From Collybia mongolica (Eukaryota; Basidiomycota; Agaricomycetes; Agaricales; Clitocybaceae), in assembly GCA_013420905.1 (NCBI GenBank), contig JAAXNY010000013.1, forward strand, positions 1 to 64,000: a DNA stretch of 64,000 nt, given 5' to 3'. The notes beneath the pieces were generated by a model. That model was not told the DNA's origin and searched no databases. It was given only the letters and a program-made list of their open reading frames with translations. Shown piece by piece: positions 46,418 through 58,066 of the stretch. The stretch's first letter is position 1; each line of letters starts with the position of its first letter. Position numbers and translations under genes: made by a program.

Positions 46418-48538
46418 TTAATCGATCAAGTCAGAACCGTTGTAAATCACGTCCACAACATCATATTCCCGCAACGTCAACGCTTCCTGCCTGGTAATGG
46501 AAAGACAATCCTCAATGCGAAGATATATTATACTAGCCGGGCGAAAGGCCTCTTCCATGGCGATCATGGAGGATAGAATATTTGCCGAAGGCGCCAGGAC
46601 CGCCGAGGAGACAGGTTTCAGCCCAGGACCTGGGTCTTGACGGCGAGGCTTCCTCAATGGCCGAATCTTCCTTTGCGTCATAATTTCTTCCTGCTTTCCA
46701 TTCCCGCTCCCTCGCAGGTCGCCCGTGGAGTTCGTAACTGCCCCACGGGGCGTTCCATTCAGGTCCGCAAGAGGGTCAGCTCCGAGGCGTCTATTCCTGG
46801 TCTTCACGACCGCCCGCACACCATTGATATCAATATCCTCGCAGCCCCAAAACGACAGTGCCTCGAGACGCGGGCAGAACCTGACACCACGTTTATTCTG
46901 GAATCCCCCCATGGAGAGCCTCTCCGCGCCGATAGCCCTCTCGTGCAACCTCTTCATCATTTCTCCCACGCCAGTGCAGGTGTCTAGCGACAAGGATACA
47001 AGGACCGGGAGATATCCTAGCATCGCCTCAGTCTTCCCTTGCTCCGACGAAATGTCAAGGTGAGACAGAGTGAGGTGGGTCAGATGTGGAAGCCGTGGAT
47101 CACGAAAAATTGATTCAAGGCCTGGAAGAGTCGGGAGAGCTATATCCCCTCGCCTCGCTCTCGTGTCTGAATTAATAATTTCGAGCTTCTCGAGGACGGG
47201 AAACTTGAACTTCCGAATAACAGAGGAGAGACTCTCCTCGTTAGTGCACTGAAGGCTTAGTTGTCGCAGCGAGGGCAACTCGTGACCGCTACGTATGGTG
47301 GGTGCCAGCGAAGCAAATGAAGCTTGGTACCAGCTGGCGTGTTCCAGCTCGGCAACCCGTTTGGTCTGGACCTCTTCGACCCACAGATCCAGCTTTTCCA
47401 ACACTGGAGTATCAAAAAATGTCATGACGTGGTGAACATCGCCTGGATATGGGTAACTCCAATCTAGCCTTTTCAGGCAATGCAGTTCCACGCGACGGCA
47501 TTTCGGACCTTCGGGGTCGACGGTGCTTGCCGCATCGTCGTGAAGGACAGCGTCGAGCCGTGGGACAGCATTACAAAGGGTGAGGTTTTCTAGGCGAGGG
47601 GTTAACGATAAGAACGGGCATAACGATGTCAGATGAAGTTGGTAACCGTAGGGTCCAACCGTCGTTTTCGTGGAAGGATAGGAAAGAATGACAGTTGTAA
47701 GGTTCGCGAGGAAGTGAGAGGGCAGACTGAACAGCGGGATTTCCCGCAGTTTCAAATGTTTTAAATTACTCCAAGTTGGAATTTCCTGCTGGTCGGGATC
47801 TTCGACACCCCCTCTCAAGCCGTTGTATCTTAGCAGAGGGCGGGTTGTGGCGAAAGATGGGCCATGTTGCATGATTGAGAGGCTGAGCGACCTTAATTGG
47901 GGAAAACTATTTAGCGAGTCTTTTAAAATATTTGTGACTTGTAGAACCGCGTCTGGGCCGTGACATTCTAGGGTGACAGATCGTAGGCGCCCGAGCTCAT
48001 TAGATAGGTCATCGAAAAGAGCTGAAATCCGTTGATTCTCTCCAAAGGCGGACACATCTGTCGATCCCCGGTACACGATATCGAGTGGTGCGGGGTGTGA
48101 GCGCTTCAGAAACGAGTGGCGCGCCTGTTCGTTCCACGAAGCCCCACGGTAAGAAAGGCACGACCATAGGTGAGGTGTGGCTAGTGCGATGTTCCTCCAG
48201 CGTTGGCACACGTGTGAAAGGACGATAGGAGTGGGATGACGCGTCCTGGCGTGTGCAAACTGTTCTTCATCGTCTAGTCCACTGGATTCAGTGGCGATGA
48301 GGTCCGCGAAGATGTCGATGAGTAATTCCGTCGGAAGCCAGTTGACAGGGAACCTCTCCGCCTCTAACACTCGCGCTTTGGCGCGAAGTGCCTCTTTCTC
48401 CTCAGAGATCGAGCTTTTGAGCTTTTGCATATCGTCAATCAACTTTTGAAATTCGAGCTCACGCCGTTCCAACATTTCCAACTGAGCCTGAACGACCGCG
48501 ACTTCGACATCGATAGATGAGTGGCGTCGTCTTGCCAT
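46418..48538 (-). CDS. F-box protein with N-terminal coiled coil
   Basis: A single-exon gene of 706 residues ending 212 bp from the nucleoside phosphorylase stop (the two genes converge). Residues about 8-60 form a charged coiled coil (LEMLERRELEFQKLIDDMQ). The F-box follows at about 63-130: FPVNWLPTELLIDIFADLI, then PIVLSHVCQRWRNIALATPHLW. The remainder has repeated leucine-rich strands (LKHLKLREIPLFSLP, LRQLSLQCTN, LTHLTLSHLDIS, LSFWGCEDIDI). This layout is common in Agaricomycete F-box expansions. It should dock on Skp1 and select unknown targets for ubiquitination. The reading frame is intact, and the lack of introns contrasts with its intron-rich neighbours. Confidence 0.92.
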   Translation of the reverse strand: MARRRHSSIDVEVAVVQAQLEMLERRELEFQKLIDDMQKLKSSISEEKEALRAKARVLEAERFPVNWLPTELLIDIFADLIATESSGLDDEEQFAHARTRHPTPIVLSHVCQRWRNIALATPHLWSCLSYRGASWNEQARHSFLKRSHPAPLDIVYRGSTDVSAFGENQRISALFDDLSNELGRLRSVTLECHGPDAVLQVTNILKDSLNSFPQLRSLSLSIMQHGPSFATTRPLLRYNGLRGGVEDPDQQEIPTWSNLKHLKLREIPLFSLPSHFLANLTTVILSYPSTKTTVGPYGYQLHLTSLCPFLSLTPRLENLTLCNAVPRLDAVLHDDAASTVDPEGPKCRRVELHCLKRLDWSYPYPGDVHHVMTFFDTPVLEKLDLWVEEVQTKRVAELEHASWYQASFASLAPTIRSGHELPSLRQLSLQCTNEESLSSVIRKFKFPVLEKLEIINSDTRARRGDIALPTLPGLESIFRDPRLPHLTHLTLSHLDISSEQGKTEAMLGYLPVLVSLSLDTCTGVGEMMKRLHERAIGAERLSMGGFQNKRGVRFCPRLEALSFWGCEDIDINGVRAVVKTRNRRLGADPLADLNGTPRGAVTNSTGDLRGSGNGKQEEIMTQRKIRPLRKPRRQDPGPGLKPVSSAVLAPSANILSSMIAMEEAFRPASIIYLRIEDCLSITRQEALTLREYDVVDVIYNGSDLID

Positions 48539-48960
48539 GGAAGTAGATCGATAGTCAAGGTGGTGAGATGGCTGTCACGGCCGTTGAGAATGGTTAAAAC
48601 GGGCATGAGGCCCGAAAAATCCGCCATTCCATGATCAAAGGTTCAGATGACGTAATCTGAATTTATCCCCCTTAAAAAAGTCTAAAAGGCGCCTTAAGAA
48701 CGAAATAGCCTGTCATGCATTAGGCTAAGTAAAGAGTGCGAACTTGACCTGCTTTTCGCTTCTTCACGCGTCTAGGTCAGTAAATATCCTTCTTGTCCTC
48801 CTCCTTTTGTGGTCCTGGCATACAAGGTATGCTTTATGGAGCGTTCGGATCTTGGCCTCATGTTGCCTCTTATTAGGTCATAAATGTCTATATATCAGGT
48901 GAGCCCTGGAAATGGAGGCCTAACATCAAACCCATGGCTCGTCGGCCAGGGGCATATTCC

Positions 48961-48969
48961 GCGTATAAA
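48961..48969 (+). promoter_or_regulatory. TATA box of the GH31 gene
   Basis: GCGTATAAA lies 38 bp before the chosen ATG at 49007. The same nonamer precedes both cysteine-rich secreted genes downstream. Confidence 0.6.
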
Positions 48970-49006
48970 AGCCTTGACTCGCGACGTACCCCCTTTTCTC
49001 GCTATC

Positions 49007-52000
49007 ATGTTGGTGGCTCTAGCAGGTTTTCTGCTCGCAGTACCTGCTCTCGCTAGGTCAGCGACCCAAGTACCTTTAACTCTCGATGGTATTTACCATA
49101 ATAGTGCCCAAGCTTCTAATGTCTCGAGCTGTGCTGGTAAGAGCTTAAATGTCGTTTGGCCTACAACCTTTTAATTCTCATTTGAATCTAGGCTACTCTC
49201 TTGGATCAGTGTCCGAGACTAAGACCGGCCTCACAGCACAGTTAACTCTGGTTGGCAATCCTTGCAATGTCTTCAGTGACGACATAACGAACCTAACGAT
49301 CAGAGTCACTTATGAAACGGCTACGCGGTACGCTGGGGAGATAGAAACGCTAGCTACGGCCCCACTGACCTGACGTCTCTCAGGCTCCATGTCAACATAT
49401 TCGACAGCGATGACGAGCAATACACTATCCCCGAATCGGTCATCTCACGCCCTGCCCCACCGAACACGTCTTTCAGGAATGAATCGGATTTGGTCTTCAA
49501 TTATGAACCGTCGCCTTTCGCCTTTTGGATCACTCGTCGGTCTCAACCTGATGGAATGCCTCTCTTCGATACAAGAATGAGGTCTCTCCCGTTGGTTCCA
49601 ACCGAGCCTATCATTGCAAATGACAACACTACTGTCCTCAATGGATTTCCGCTCATATTTGAAAAGCAATATCTTCAGGTAGGGCCTATGATATTTCAAG
49701 GGTGGCGAAATTTCAATTAATTCTCCTTCTCAGATATCATCAGCCCTGCCCCTCGATGCCAACATATATGGACTTGGTGAAGTCGTTGCAAGCTCAGGGT
49801 TCCGACGGGGTATTGGCCCCAATGGAGGCTCGATCCAAACGATGTGGGCGCGTGACGTCGCCGACCCGGTCGATGAGAACATGTAAGCATTACCCTCTAT
49901 TTCAACAGCCACTCAGAACTCGCCAATTTGTTAAATAAAATTCTCACGTAGATATGGTTCACATCCCATCTACCTCGAGCACCGCTTCGACGAATCGACA
50001 CAGGAGTCACACTCCCACGGTGTCTTTCTGATGAGGTGAGAGTTACCCCCTCGGGTCACACGATCGTAAAATATAGTATTTTTAACATTTGATGGCCGTA
50101 GTGCGGCAGGAGGAGACATTCTTCTTCTCACCCCACAAAAATCTAATGTGTCGCTGGTCGAGTACAGAATGATAGGGGGTGTTCTCGATTTTTACTTCTT
50201 CTCCGGTCCGAACCCGAAGAGCGTCATTGAGCAATATGGGGATTTGATTGGTTTACCCACGTGGCAACCCGCTTGGGGTTTTGGCTTTCAACTGTGCAGG
50301 TATAAGCCCGCGATTCACACTCTCCTCGCCTTAAATGCTAAATCAGCTCGCTTGAAAGATGGGGTTACCACGATATCAACGACACAAGACAACAGGTGAT
50401 CAACATGAGAGAAGCCAATATTCCTCTTGAAGGTGGGTCACTGTCATCTAATAATTGCTTACCCGTGCCTGAGAAAACTCACAACAGTAATGTGGAATGA
50501 TATCGACCTATACCATGCCGTTCGCGATTTCACGTCCGACCCGGTCACGTACCCCGCCGAAGCCATGCGTGCGTTCACAAAGGAACTAGTGAGTCGAAAC
50601 CTCCTTGTGCAGATCCATACTCACCTGCCCCTATTACGACTTAGGCATCTAACCATCAGAAATGTGGGTATCTCCTGACCTCTAGTGCAAATCCTTAACA
50701 ATGATCATAATGTTGGGCAGATATCCCCATCGTCGATGCCGCGATTCCCAAACAAGTGAACGCATCTGATATTGTAAGCATCCCCGGCGGAGCAAACCGT
50801 GCCTTCAGCGCTAATTTCTAAATCAGTATCATCCGTACACCAGTGGGGTCGAACAGTACGTGTTTCCGCGAACATTTTTGAACGCTTTCAATGACGTTAA
50901 AAAAACGATAGGGATGTTTTCATCACCAATCCCGACCGTTCAGAATACATTGGGCAAGTATGGCCCGGGTATACTGTACGCATATATTCGGACAACGTTT
51001 ATCACATGCGCTCAACTGTTTACGTTAGGTATTCCCTGACTGGTTTCAGAACAACACCCAACAATGGTGGACCGAGGCTTTACGCAATTGGACTGAAGGA
51101 GGCGTCGAGTTCTCCGGGATCTGGCTGGACATGAACGAAGCTAGCTCGTTCTGCGACGGGTCGTGGTAAGCTTCCGAGCCCCTCGCGATTGGAAAAAAAA
51201 ACGTCACGATCATTTTTTGGCCATTAGCGGAACTGGGGCTAACCTCACGAACACGAGTGTTCCGTTCCTCCTGCCTGGGGAGCCTGGGAATCCGATCACT
51301 GGTTCGCCTCGTTCCTTTCATTCGTTTTTTCCTTCGTGCCTAACACCTCCCCTGGCCGATAGACTACCCTGAATGGTGAGTTTCCCTGGACACCTTTACC
51401 ACATTCCTTTACGACATGGAATCTGATGGTGGGGTCGCAGTTACGACGCCTCAATCTCAGGCCCTAGTGGCAATATCACTGTTAACGGGACCCTCACGTG
51501 CCGCTCAGATCCCACTACCACCATCACCAAACGCGGACTCGGCGCTGGGACACAAACGGGGGTTGACCTTAACACGCCGCCTTACGCTATTCATAACGGT
51601 ATGCCAAGCGCTTTGCCTAAACTATATGGTCTAAATGGCTTCTAAGGCAATGGACGGCTTTCACTGCACGCTTTAGCGACCAACGCCACTCATGCCGGTG
51701 GACAGGCTGAGCTGGATGTCCATAATCTCTGGGGACTGATGGAGGAGAAGGCGACACATCTTGCACTTCGGGATATCTTACCTGGAAAGAGGCCGTTCGT
51801 GATCAGTCGTTCTACCTTTGCCTCTGCCGGAAAATGGACTGGTCACTGGGTGAGATCGGCGCTTTTTTACCATTTCACCTCACATTGACGCTTACCATTA
51901 TTAGCTTGGGGACAACTTTAGCTTATGGTCTTATCTCCGTTACAATATAGCTGTGAGTGGCATTTTCATGTGATTCGCCGTTCATATATCTCATTTGAGT

Positions 52001-53099
52001 GTTAGGGTGTCTTGCAATTCCAGCTATTCCAAATTCCTTTCGTAGGAGCAGATACATGTGGCTTTAGTGCGTATGCATCGTTTTCAAAAGAAGTTTAGAC
52101 TTACATTTGTACTTGTAGATGGGAACACTGACGAGGAACTCTGCAATCGATGGATGCAACTCTCGGCGTTCACACCGTTCTACCGGAATCACAATGTGAA
52201 GGGTGCTATCTCGCAGGAACCGTATCGTTGGGACAGCGTGGCCAAAGCCTCGAGAGCTGCTATTGCTATTCGTTATGCCATGCTACCCTATTGGGTGAGA
52301 TCCTAGGACGACTCCTCCTGTTACCTCATTTGACTTAATCGTGACAGTATACTCTGTTCGCCAATTCATCGATTCGGGGAACGCCGCCCGTGCGCGCGCT
52401 TTTCTTCGAATTTCCGAACGAGCCAGAGCTATACGACGTGTCGACTCAGTTCCTAGTCGGCCGCGATATCCTGGTAACTCCGGTTCTCAATCCCAACGTT
52501 ACGACTGTCGACGGTGCGTTCCATACTTCTAAACGTCGAGCACTAACAACGCGTGGCTCACCTTTGACTTGGCGTTTGTGATAGGCATCTTCCCAGGACG
52601 CGGTAGTGTGATTTGGAGGGATTGGTATACTCATGACGTCGTAAACGCTACGCACGGCGCACCAACAACTCTCGATGCTCCCTTGGGACACATCAACGTT
52701 CATATTCGCGACGGCTCCGCCATCCTTCTCCATTCCAAACCCGCGTACACTGTGGAGGAAACCCGCCAGGGACCCTTTTCCTTGCTCGTCTCCCAGTCCG
52801 CCGATGGCATGGCCTTTGGTTCAGCGTACATCGACGATGGCGTAAGCTATCCACCCGGCCCGAACAAAGTGCTGACGTTTGCAGTCACCAAGCATCAGCT
52901 CAAGATCACGGCTCGAGGCCCATTCACCATAAAGCAACAGCTGTCAGATATCACGGTCCTAGGTCTGGAATCGAAGCCGGCCCGGGTCATTATGAATGGA
53001 GGAAGGGTAGATAATTGGAGCTTTTTCGCGCAACAAGGGAAGCTCTTTATCAAGGCGAACGTCGACCTCAATCGCCAGACAACGCTTGAATGGAGTTAA
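49007..53099 (+). CDS. Secreted GH31 alpha-glucosidase
   Basis: A glycoside hydrolase family 31 alpha-glucosidase that releases glucose from maltose and starch fragments outside the cell. I read 22 exons, 2895 nt (964 residues): 49007-49136, 49192-49327, 49384-49678, 49734-49882, 49952-50035, 50102-50299, 50347-50432, 50488-50588, 50645-50663, 50721-50773, 50827-50855, 50912-50975, 51029-51165, 51228-51301, 51363-51375, 51441-51598, 51647-51849, 51905-51952, 52006-52066, 52119-52294, 52348-52513 and 52585-53099. It has a signal peptide (MLVALAGFLLAVPALA), YGLGE, the nucleophile Asp482 in WLDMNEASSF, the acid/base Asp646 in LGDNFSLW, and FVGADTCGF. Many N-glycosylation sites fit secretion. Exons of 13 and 19 nt occur. 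The start was chosen for its signal peptide and a TATA box 38 bp upstream. Confidence 0.95.
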
Positions 53100-53288
53100 A
53101 AGGACAATTCATCGCTCGATTTCTTGGCTCGCTCATACACATTTGTAGACACATATGCAGAACATTTCTCGATAGACTGTTACCCTTTGGATGAAATCTA
53201 CTTCAACTACGCCAAATAACTCAGGAGTGTTGGACCCTAACGGACGTTTTAAGATTATGTGTATCGAGATTATCCAAGTATGTGCAAC

Positions 53289-54111
53289 TCACTGGACAAA
53301 CCACCTCCCGTCCGCGGCGACGCAGTTACCGCCTTGTGCGTTCTGCGTAGCTTGGCAGTTGAAAGCAAGGAAATCCACCAGCGAGGCCTAAAATTTCCAA
53401 ATTTATAAGGCCGTCTGCAGGAGAGGGTAAGCCAGACCTACCCAGTCATTTCGGCAGTATGCAAGGGTGTTGAAGTCCTGATTTGTAAAGAAGGTCTTGC
53501 AAGAGCGGTAAGTCATCACAATGGTGTTGCTAGTCTGGCGGTGCGGTTATAACATGAATAGCGAATTCAGAATTATGAACACAATCCAACTTGCCCCGGT
53601 TCCGATTTGGAAAGTGGGTCCTGTTGAAGTTCAGACGACGACGAAGATGCTTTTCGTAACAACGCACTAACCGGTATTCTCGCTGGCGAACTTGAGCGCG
53701 TCCGTGATGACATGGCACTCATTTGGGTCCGGGCCTCCACCAGCCGGCGAGAAGCAGTTGGTTGCACCTAAAGGTAATGTTAGCGAAAATCATCATAATG
53801 TAAAATGAAAGGGGAGATTCACAGGGAGCTCCACAAACGTTAACTGCCTGTCTAGTTTCCAGGCTCGTCGGTGGCTGGAGGGATGTCGCGTCGGGGCAAG
53901 TAACATGTTCGACTTTCACATTGTGATCCTTCCCAATATACGTCTCGTCCAGCGTAATTTGCCCTTTGCAAATCTTTCCTACAATATACCAGTCAGTATC
54001 TCCTTCAAATACGGTTCAGCGTCACGCTATTGACGTACCAGTTTCGAGGGGGGAAGCCCAGACAGAGGCGATAGAAGTAAGAGCAAGGAGAGCGAGGAAT
54101 TTGCTTTGCAT
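53289..54111 (-). CDS. Cysteine-rich secreted protein, copy A
   Basis: Six exons on the minus strand: 54111-54039, 53978-53823, 53767-53672, 53620-53595, 53534-53442 and 53387-53289, 180 residues. The signal peptide is MQSKFLALLALTSIASVWA. The mature protein has paired Cys motifs: KICKGQITLDETYIG, CGAPCATNCFSPAGGGPDP, NECHVITDAL, SCKTFF, AYCRNDW, and FNCQATQNAQGGNCVAADGR near the end. The same landmarks occur in the neighbouring copy B. I know of similar uncharacterised proteins in Agaricomycetes but no assigned function. The fourth intron (53594-53535) starts with GC instead of GT. A GCGTATAAA box lies at 54169-54161, 50 bp before the ATG. An effector, adhesion or developmental role is only speculation. 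Confidence 0.85.
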
Positions 54112-54160
54112 CGTTTGAGAAACTCGAAAGTTGGTCCAAAAACCAGCATCGTCTCCTGAT

Positions 54161-54169
54161 TTTATACGC
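54161..54169 (-). promoter_or_regulatory. TATA box of secreted gene copy A
   Basis: GCGTATAAA on the minus strand, 50 bp before the ATG at 54111. Confidence 0.6.
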
Positions 54170-55181
54170 GTCAGAGGGCCCATTTTTGATGCCCGCGGAA
54201 ATACTCTGGCCTTCCTTCGCTTTGATCGCTATGCGCAGGCAAAAAGAAAAAGGTCGCAGGGCGGGCATATAGCCCGAAAAACATACACAAGGAATGACGG
54301 CCTAGTCTTCTGCGGAGGCCATCAATCGGAAGAGATACGTCAGATGCGCATATACGGGAACAATTCAGGAACAGCACTCATTGCTGACGCATGCGATAGT
54401 AGGACGATCCCGCACTGAACGCTGATATCAGCCAATGGTGGAAGCCCTAGCCCGCCTGTCGGACCGGGCCTTCGGGATGGATTTCACCGATTCCTAACTA
54501 CTGGCAAGTTCTGATTGGTAGGGTTACGGAGTGAAGAGAGGGGGTTGATCCGGGTACTGTTCAAAATTTCCACAAAGAGGGCCTTGACGGACGGAGGATA
54601 GTTAACGGCGGTGAGGAGACGGAAATGGACAGCGAAACCACATGGGCGGGGTGGGCAAAGGTAACCCGACATTATCAGAGTGCAATAAGGACGCCCCGAA
54701 TACCAGTAGGCTATACATTCAGTGAAGGGTAGCCATACAGCATATACTTTTCATTTAATCCTTCGCACCATCTGATGAAGAAAAACCCAATGTTGGTGCG
54801 GTGTACAACTCAAATTTTCACCAGACCGCACGAACGCAGTTACTCTTGGTCGTATGTATTCCTGTGTGAACTTGGCAAGGGATTCAGGTGTCATTACCGA
54901 AAACTTTCGGGGTTTGGAGTAGAGAAATGCTACGGGCAGACCTTTTTTTCACGCCAGGCGTTCGAAAAGAAAGTTGAGATTACAAGTCCTTCGTTCAATA
55001 GCTACAACAATTTAGACAGAGCGACATATATAGGCATAAAAAGAATGTCCGCAAATATAGATTGTCTTTAATTCATGTCTGTCCGAGAGAGCAAGGTAGG
55101 GGTGTCCATGTTCGTCCGAATATCAAAATATTCTACGCGTCACGGTTCTGGACCCTATTTGAATCGAGAGTCGTCAGGAAT
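54170..55181. other. Intergenic between the two secreted paralogues
   Basis: No supported gene. Copy A's upstream region and copy B's 3' flank lie here; open frames are short and featureless. Confidence 0.55.
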
Positions 55182-56020
55182 TTACCCAGTCCCGAAGAGT
55201 CGGAATACAATAACGTACTGGATAAACCACCTCTGATCGGCGGCAACGCAATTTCCGCCATGTGCATTTTGAGTACTCTGGCAGTTGAACGCTAGGTTAT
55301 TTATCACAGACGACTTTAAGAGTGGGGTTAACACCATTCCAGTCAAGTAATAGTTCGAGAGTGCGCACCCAGTTGGTTCGGCAATACACGAGATCACCCA
55401 AGTCTTGGTTCACGAAAAACGTTTTACAGCTACTGTAGGTCAAGACGACCGTATTGTTCGTCTATTCATCACGGTCATTTTTAAAAAGTATTAGGCGTGG
55501 CCAGGAGTACAACTTACACCGGTCCCAATTTGGAACAAAGCACCTGGTAAACGAATAAGCCACATGCTTTCGACGACAAAATCGGTCTTACCTGTGTTTT
55601 GGCTCTCGAATAGTAAGGCGTCCGCGATCACATGGCATTCATTGGGGTCTGGCCCACCCCCAGCCGGTAAGAAGCAATTCCTCTGGCCTAACATGATAGA
55701 GTCAACGCTAGGTTTTGGGGAAAGATGAAAACTAGACGCTTACAAGTGGTTGCGCAAACATTTGTCTGACGGCTTTCCAATACATCTCTCTGTTGTACTG
55801 ACGAAGGATTAGGGCATGTCGCAAATTCGACCTTGACGTCTTTGTTCGCTCCAATGTATGTCTCCGACAGGGTCTCCTGCCCCGCGCACACGGTTCCTAG
55901 GGGTACATCAGTAATCAACGCATATATCGCAAAACTGAACGGACCCGCCGCAAGAGGACTTGCCACGACACCGGAGAGTGCGACAAACAAGGTTAAGGAA
56001 AGAAGAATCGACGAGCGCAT
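55182..56020 (-). CDS. Cysteine-rich secreted protein, copy B
   Basis: A paralogue of copy A, on the same strand 1.07 kb away. Exons: 56020-55945, 55896-55744, 55687-55592, 55543-55518, 55461-55369 and 55313-55182, 191 residues. Internal exons of 96, 26 and 93 nt match copy A exactly and the second differs by one codon. It has a signal peptide (MRSSILLSLTLFVALSGVVA), then ETYIGANKDVKVE, CQRNCFLPAGGGPDPNECHV, SCKTFFVNQDL, YCRTNW and FNCQSTQNAHGGNCVAADQR. The tail after FIQ runs 11 residues longer than in copy A; alternatively a splice after CAG could end it differently. The donor matching copy A's GC donor is GTAAGT here. TATA box at 56087-56079. Confidence 0.85.
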
Positions 56021-56078
56021 TTTTTGAAGACGCGGGTGGACTACCAAAACTCCGAGAACCAAGTCGCCTGCCCTCAGC

Positions 56079-56087
56079 TTTATACGC
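56079..56087 (-). promoter_or_regulatory. TATA box of secreted gene copy B
   Basis: GCGTATAAA on the minus strand, 59 bp before the ATG at 56020, the same nonamer as in copy A. Confidence 0.6.
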
Positions 56088-56930
56088 TGTATTGGGCACT
56101 AACGCATGCTCTGAGGTAGAGCGCCGATAGCATGAACGGAAGCCTTCGTGATGGAACTGGGCCTTACGACGGCCATTTACCCATGACGGTATATGCTTCC
56201 CGTGCGGGTGCACATGGGCCTGCTGATGGAATGGAAGGCAACGGGCTCGAAGAAGAAATTTGCAGATCACGAGAGGGGCCTGGTTCGCTTGGAGTGTGTT
56301 GGAATTGATTATGTTTTTGTTTCTTCCGTGCTTCGTGAAGGTTTTGACGTTCTTTGGAGTGGGCCATGCAGTAGATTATTGATAGATGTGGCGAAGGCTA
56401 TGGTGCGAATTTAATTTTGGGAATCTTGGTGCATCCGCCCATCGAGTGGAAATCGGCCCGGTCTTATGACTCGAATGATTTGGCACATGACCGTGATGCG
56501 TCGCGTCTGAATCTATGAGGGTGACACGGGTGGCGGTTTAAGACACCTCCATTACTGTGGTGTTGGAGGGATAAGCAATCGAAATTTGAGGCAAATATCC
56601 TTGACCCTGTCCACGTCGTGTCCGTTCCACATTTTCAGTATTTGGGATCTATGTCGTGGTTGAGTCTCGGAAAGGATAGGTGATGGTGACCATCAACCAG
56701 GCGTCCGACTGTCTAGTCGTGGGAGAAGTGATAGATTCGCCTTCATGGAATAATTTACGCCCTATAGGCTATGTTGCATTAGCTTGTTGTAAAGATCCTA
56801 GAAATATCTTACCCTGAAGTAACCGAGCCTTCATTTTTTTCCATTTAGCCCACGCAAACTCTTTCCCAGCGAGGGAACCTCCTTCAACACAAGGTCACAC
56901 AATAAACAACAAGTCCTCTGGTCGGTCGAA
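56088..56930. other. Intergenic, no gene seen
   Basis: The upstream flank of copy B and unassigned sequence. Open frames on both strands are short and show no domain. Confidence 0.5.
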
Positions 56931-56934
56931 GATA

Positions 56935-58055
56935 TTGTTAAGTTCGTTGTGTAGGAACATCTTTCAGATGAGCGTTTCGTTGACAATGGTAGCAGATGGT
57001 GTTATCCAGACCTTGTGGTCATTGAATTCAGAGTCAGAGACATGTGTGGTGGTCGAGAGCACGACGGGCGATGCTTGGCAAGCACCGCGGACACGCCCAA
57101 TTCCCGAGGGAACGGCATGTGAGCGGCATTTTGGCGGAGCCTCAAATTCGATGTCTAAGATTGATATCTCCTGTCATTCCAATTTCACATTTGTCGTTTT
57201 CATATCTGGGCTAAACACGATGCATATGGTATTTGCTCACATTCGTAGCTCGATTTCGGTCGAAGCCGTTTTTTTATTTTGCCCATTCTCGCATCAACGG
57301 CGAATTTTTGTTTGGCTTTTCCGAACTCGGCTCGACCCCTGATTATCATCTTGAGACGATTCTAGTTTCGCATCCGCTGCTCGAAAGGTCTCAAAGCGGG
57401 GACATTTGCAATGGCACAGTTTCTGATCTCGTCCTAGAGTCGTAATTCTTCGTCAACTGGCAGGGGAAGTGAGATACCACAGTTAATGCAAGTATGTACA
57501 CCTCGTTGTTCTTTTGCTAGCGGTCGTTTCATTCGGGCATAGATTGTTACTCCTTCTCGGGTGTCTAGGGGTTAGTGACTTTCGTAGATCTTCATAGAAA
57601 TAGAGATAATAGATTCTAGATAATTGTTTAACCAGACCATCAGACGATATTGCTTCATACCTCTGTCAGACCTCAGTCTGAATGAAGGAGAAGAAAATCT
57701 CCTGGTCGCAATTTGTATGTCGATGTTTACGTCCAGTTATATTACGCCGTTTCCTTGCCTTTTCCGCGATAATGTTAAGGGCCCTGTTGTAGGATTCGCC
57801 TCCATGGGTACTGATTGAAAATGTCTGTTTCCCGACCGAAGAACTACATGCCATCTTCATACACGTCACATGGCAAATCGGAATATGTATCCGTCACGAA
57901 CTATGATTTTTACTACATTTACTATCCAGATCGATTTCTCTATACTGCGAGGACGACGAACGGCCTTGATTTCTCGACAGGTTCGTCCGGAAGCACTCTC
58001 GATTCCAATGGTCGTTCAAGGCCTGGCATTAGAATGGGTAAAGGGACGATGTAAT
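56935..58055 (+). pseudogene. Unrecognised coding-like fragment, left of the F-box gene
   Basis: The stretch reads like coding sequence in pieces (QTLWSLNSESETCVVVEST near 57.0 kb; NQTIRRYCFIPLSDLSLNE at 57.63-57.68 kb; YYIYYPDRFLYTARTTNG at 57.9 kb), but I could not join them into one model. Part of it (57430-57720) is related to 59640-59925 on the other side of the F-box gene: NSSSTGRGS against NSSSAGKGS, and CFIPLSDLSLNEGEENLLVAI against YFIPPSGLNLTGGEGKVLVHI. It may be a degenerate or heavily spliced gene of unknown family. Confidence 0.35.
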
Positions 58056-58066
58056 CCCTCTCCGCA

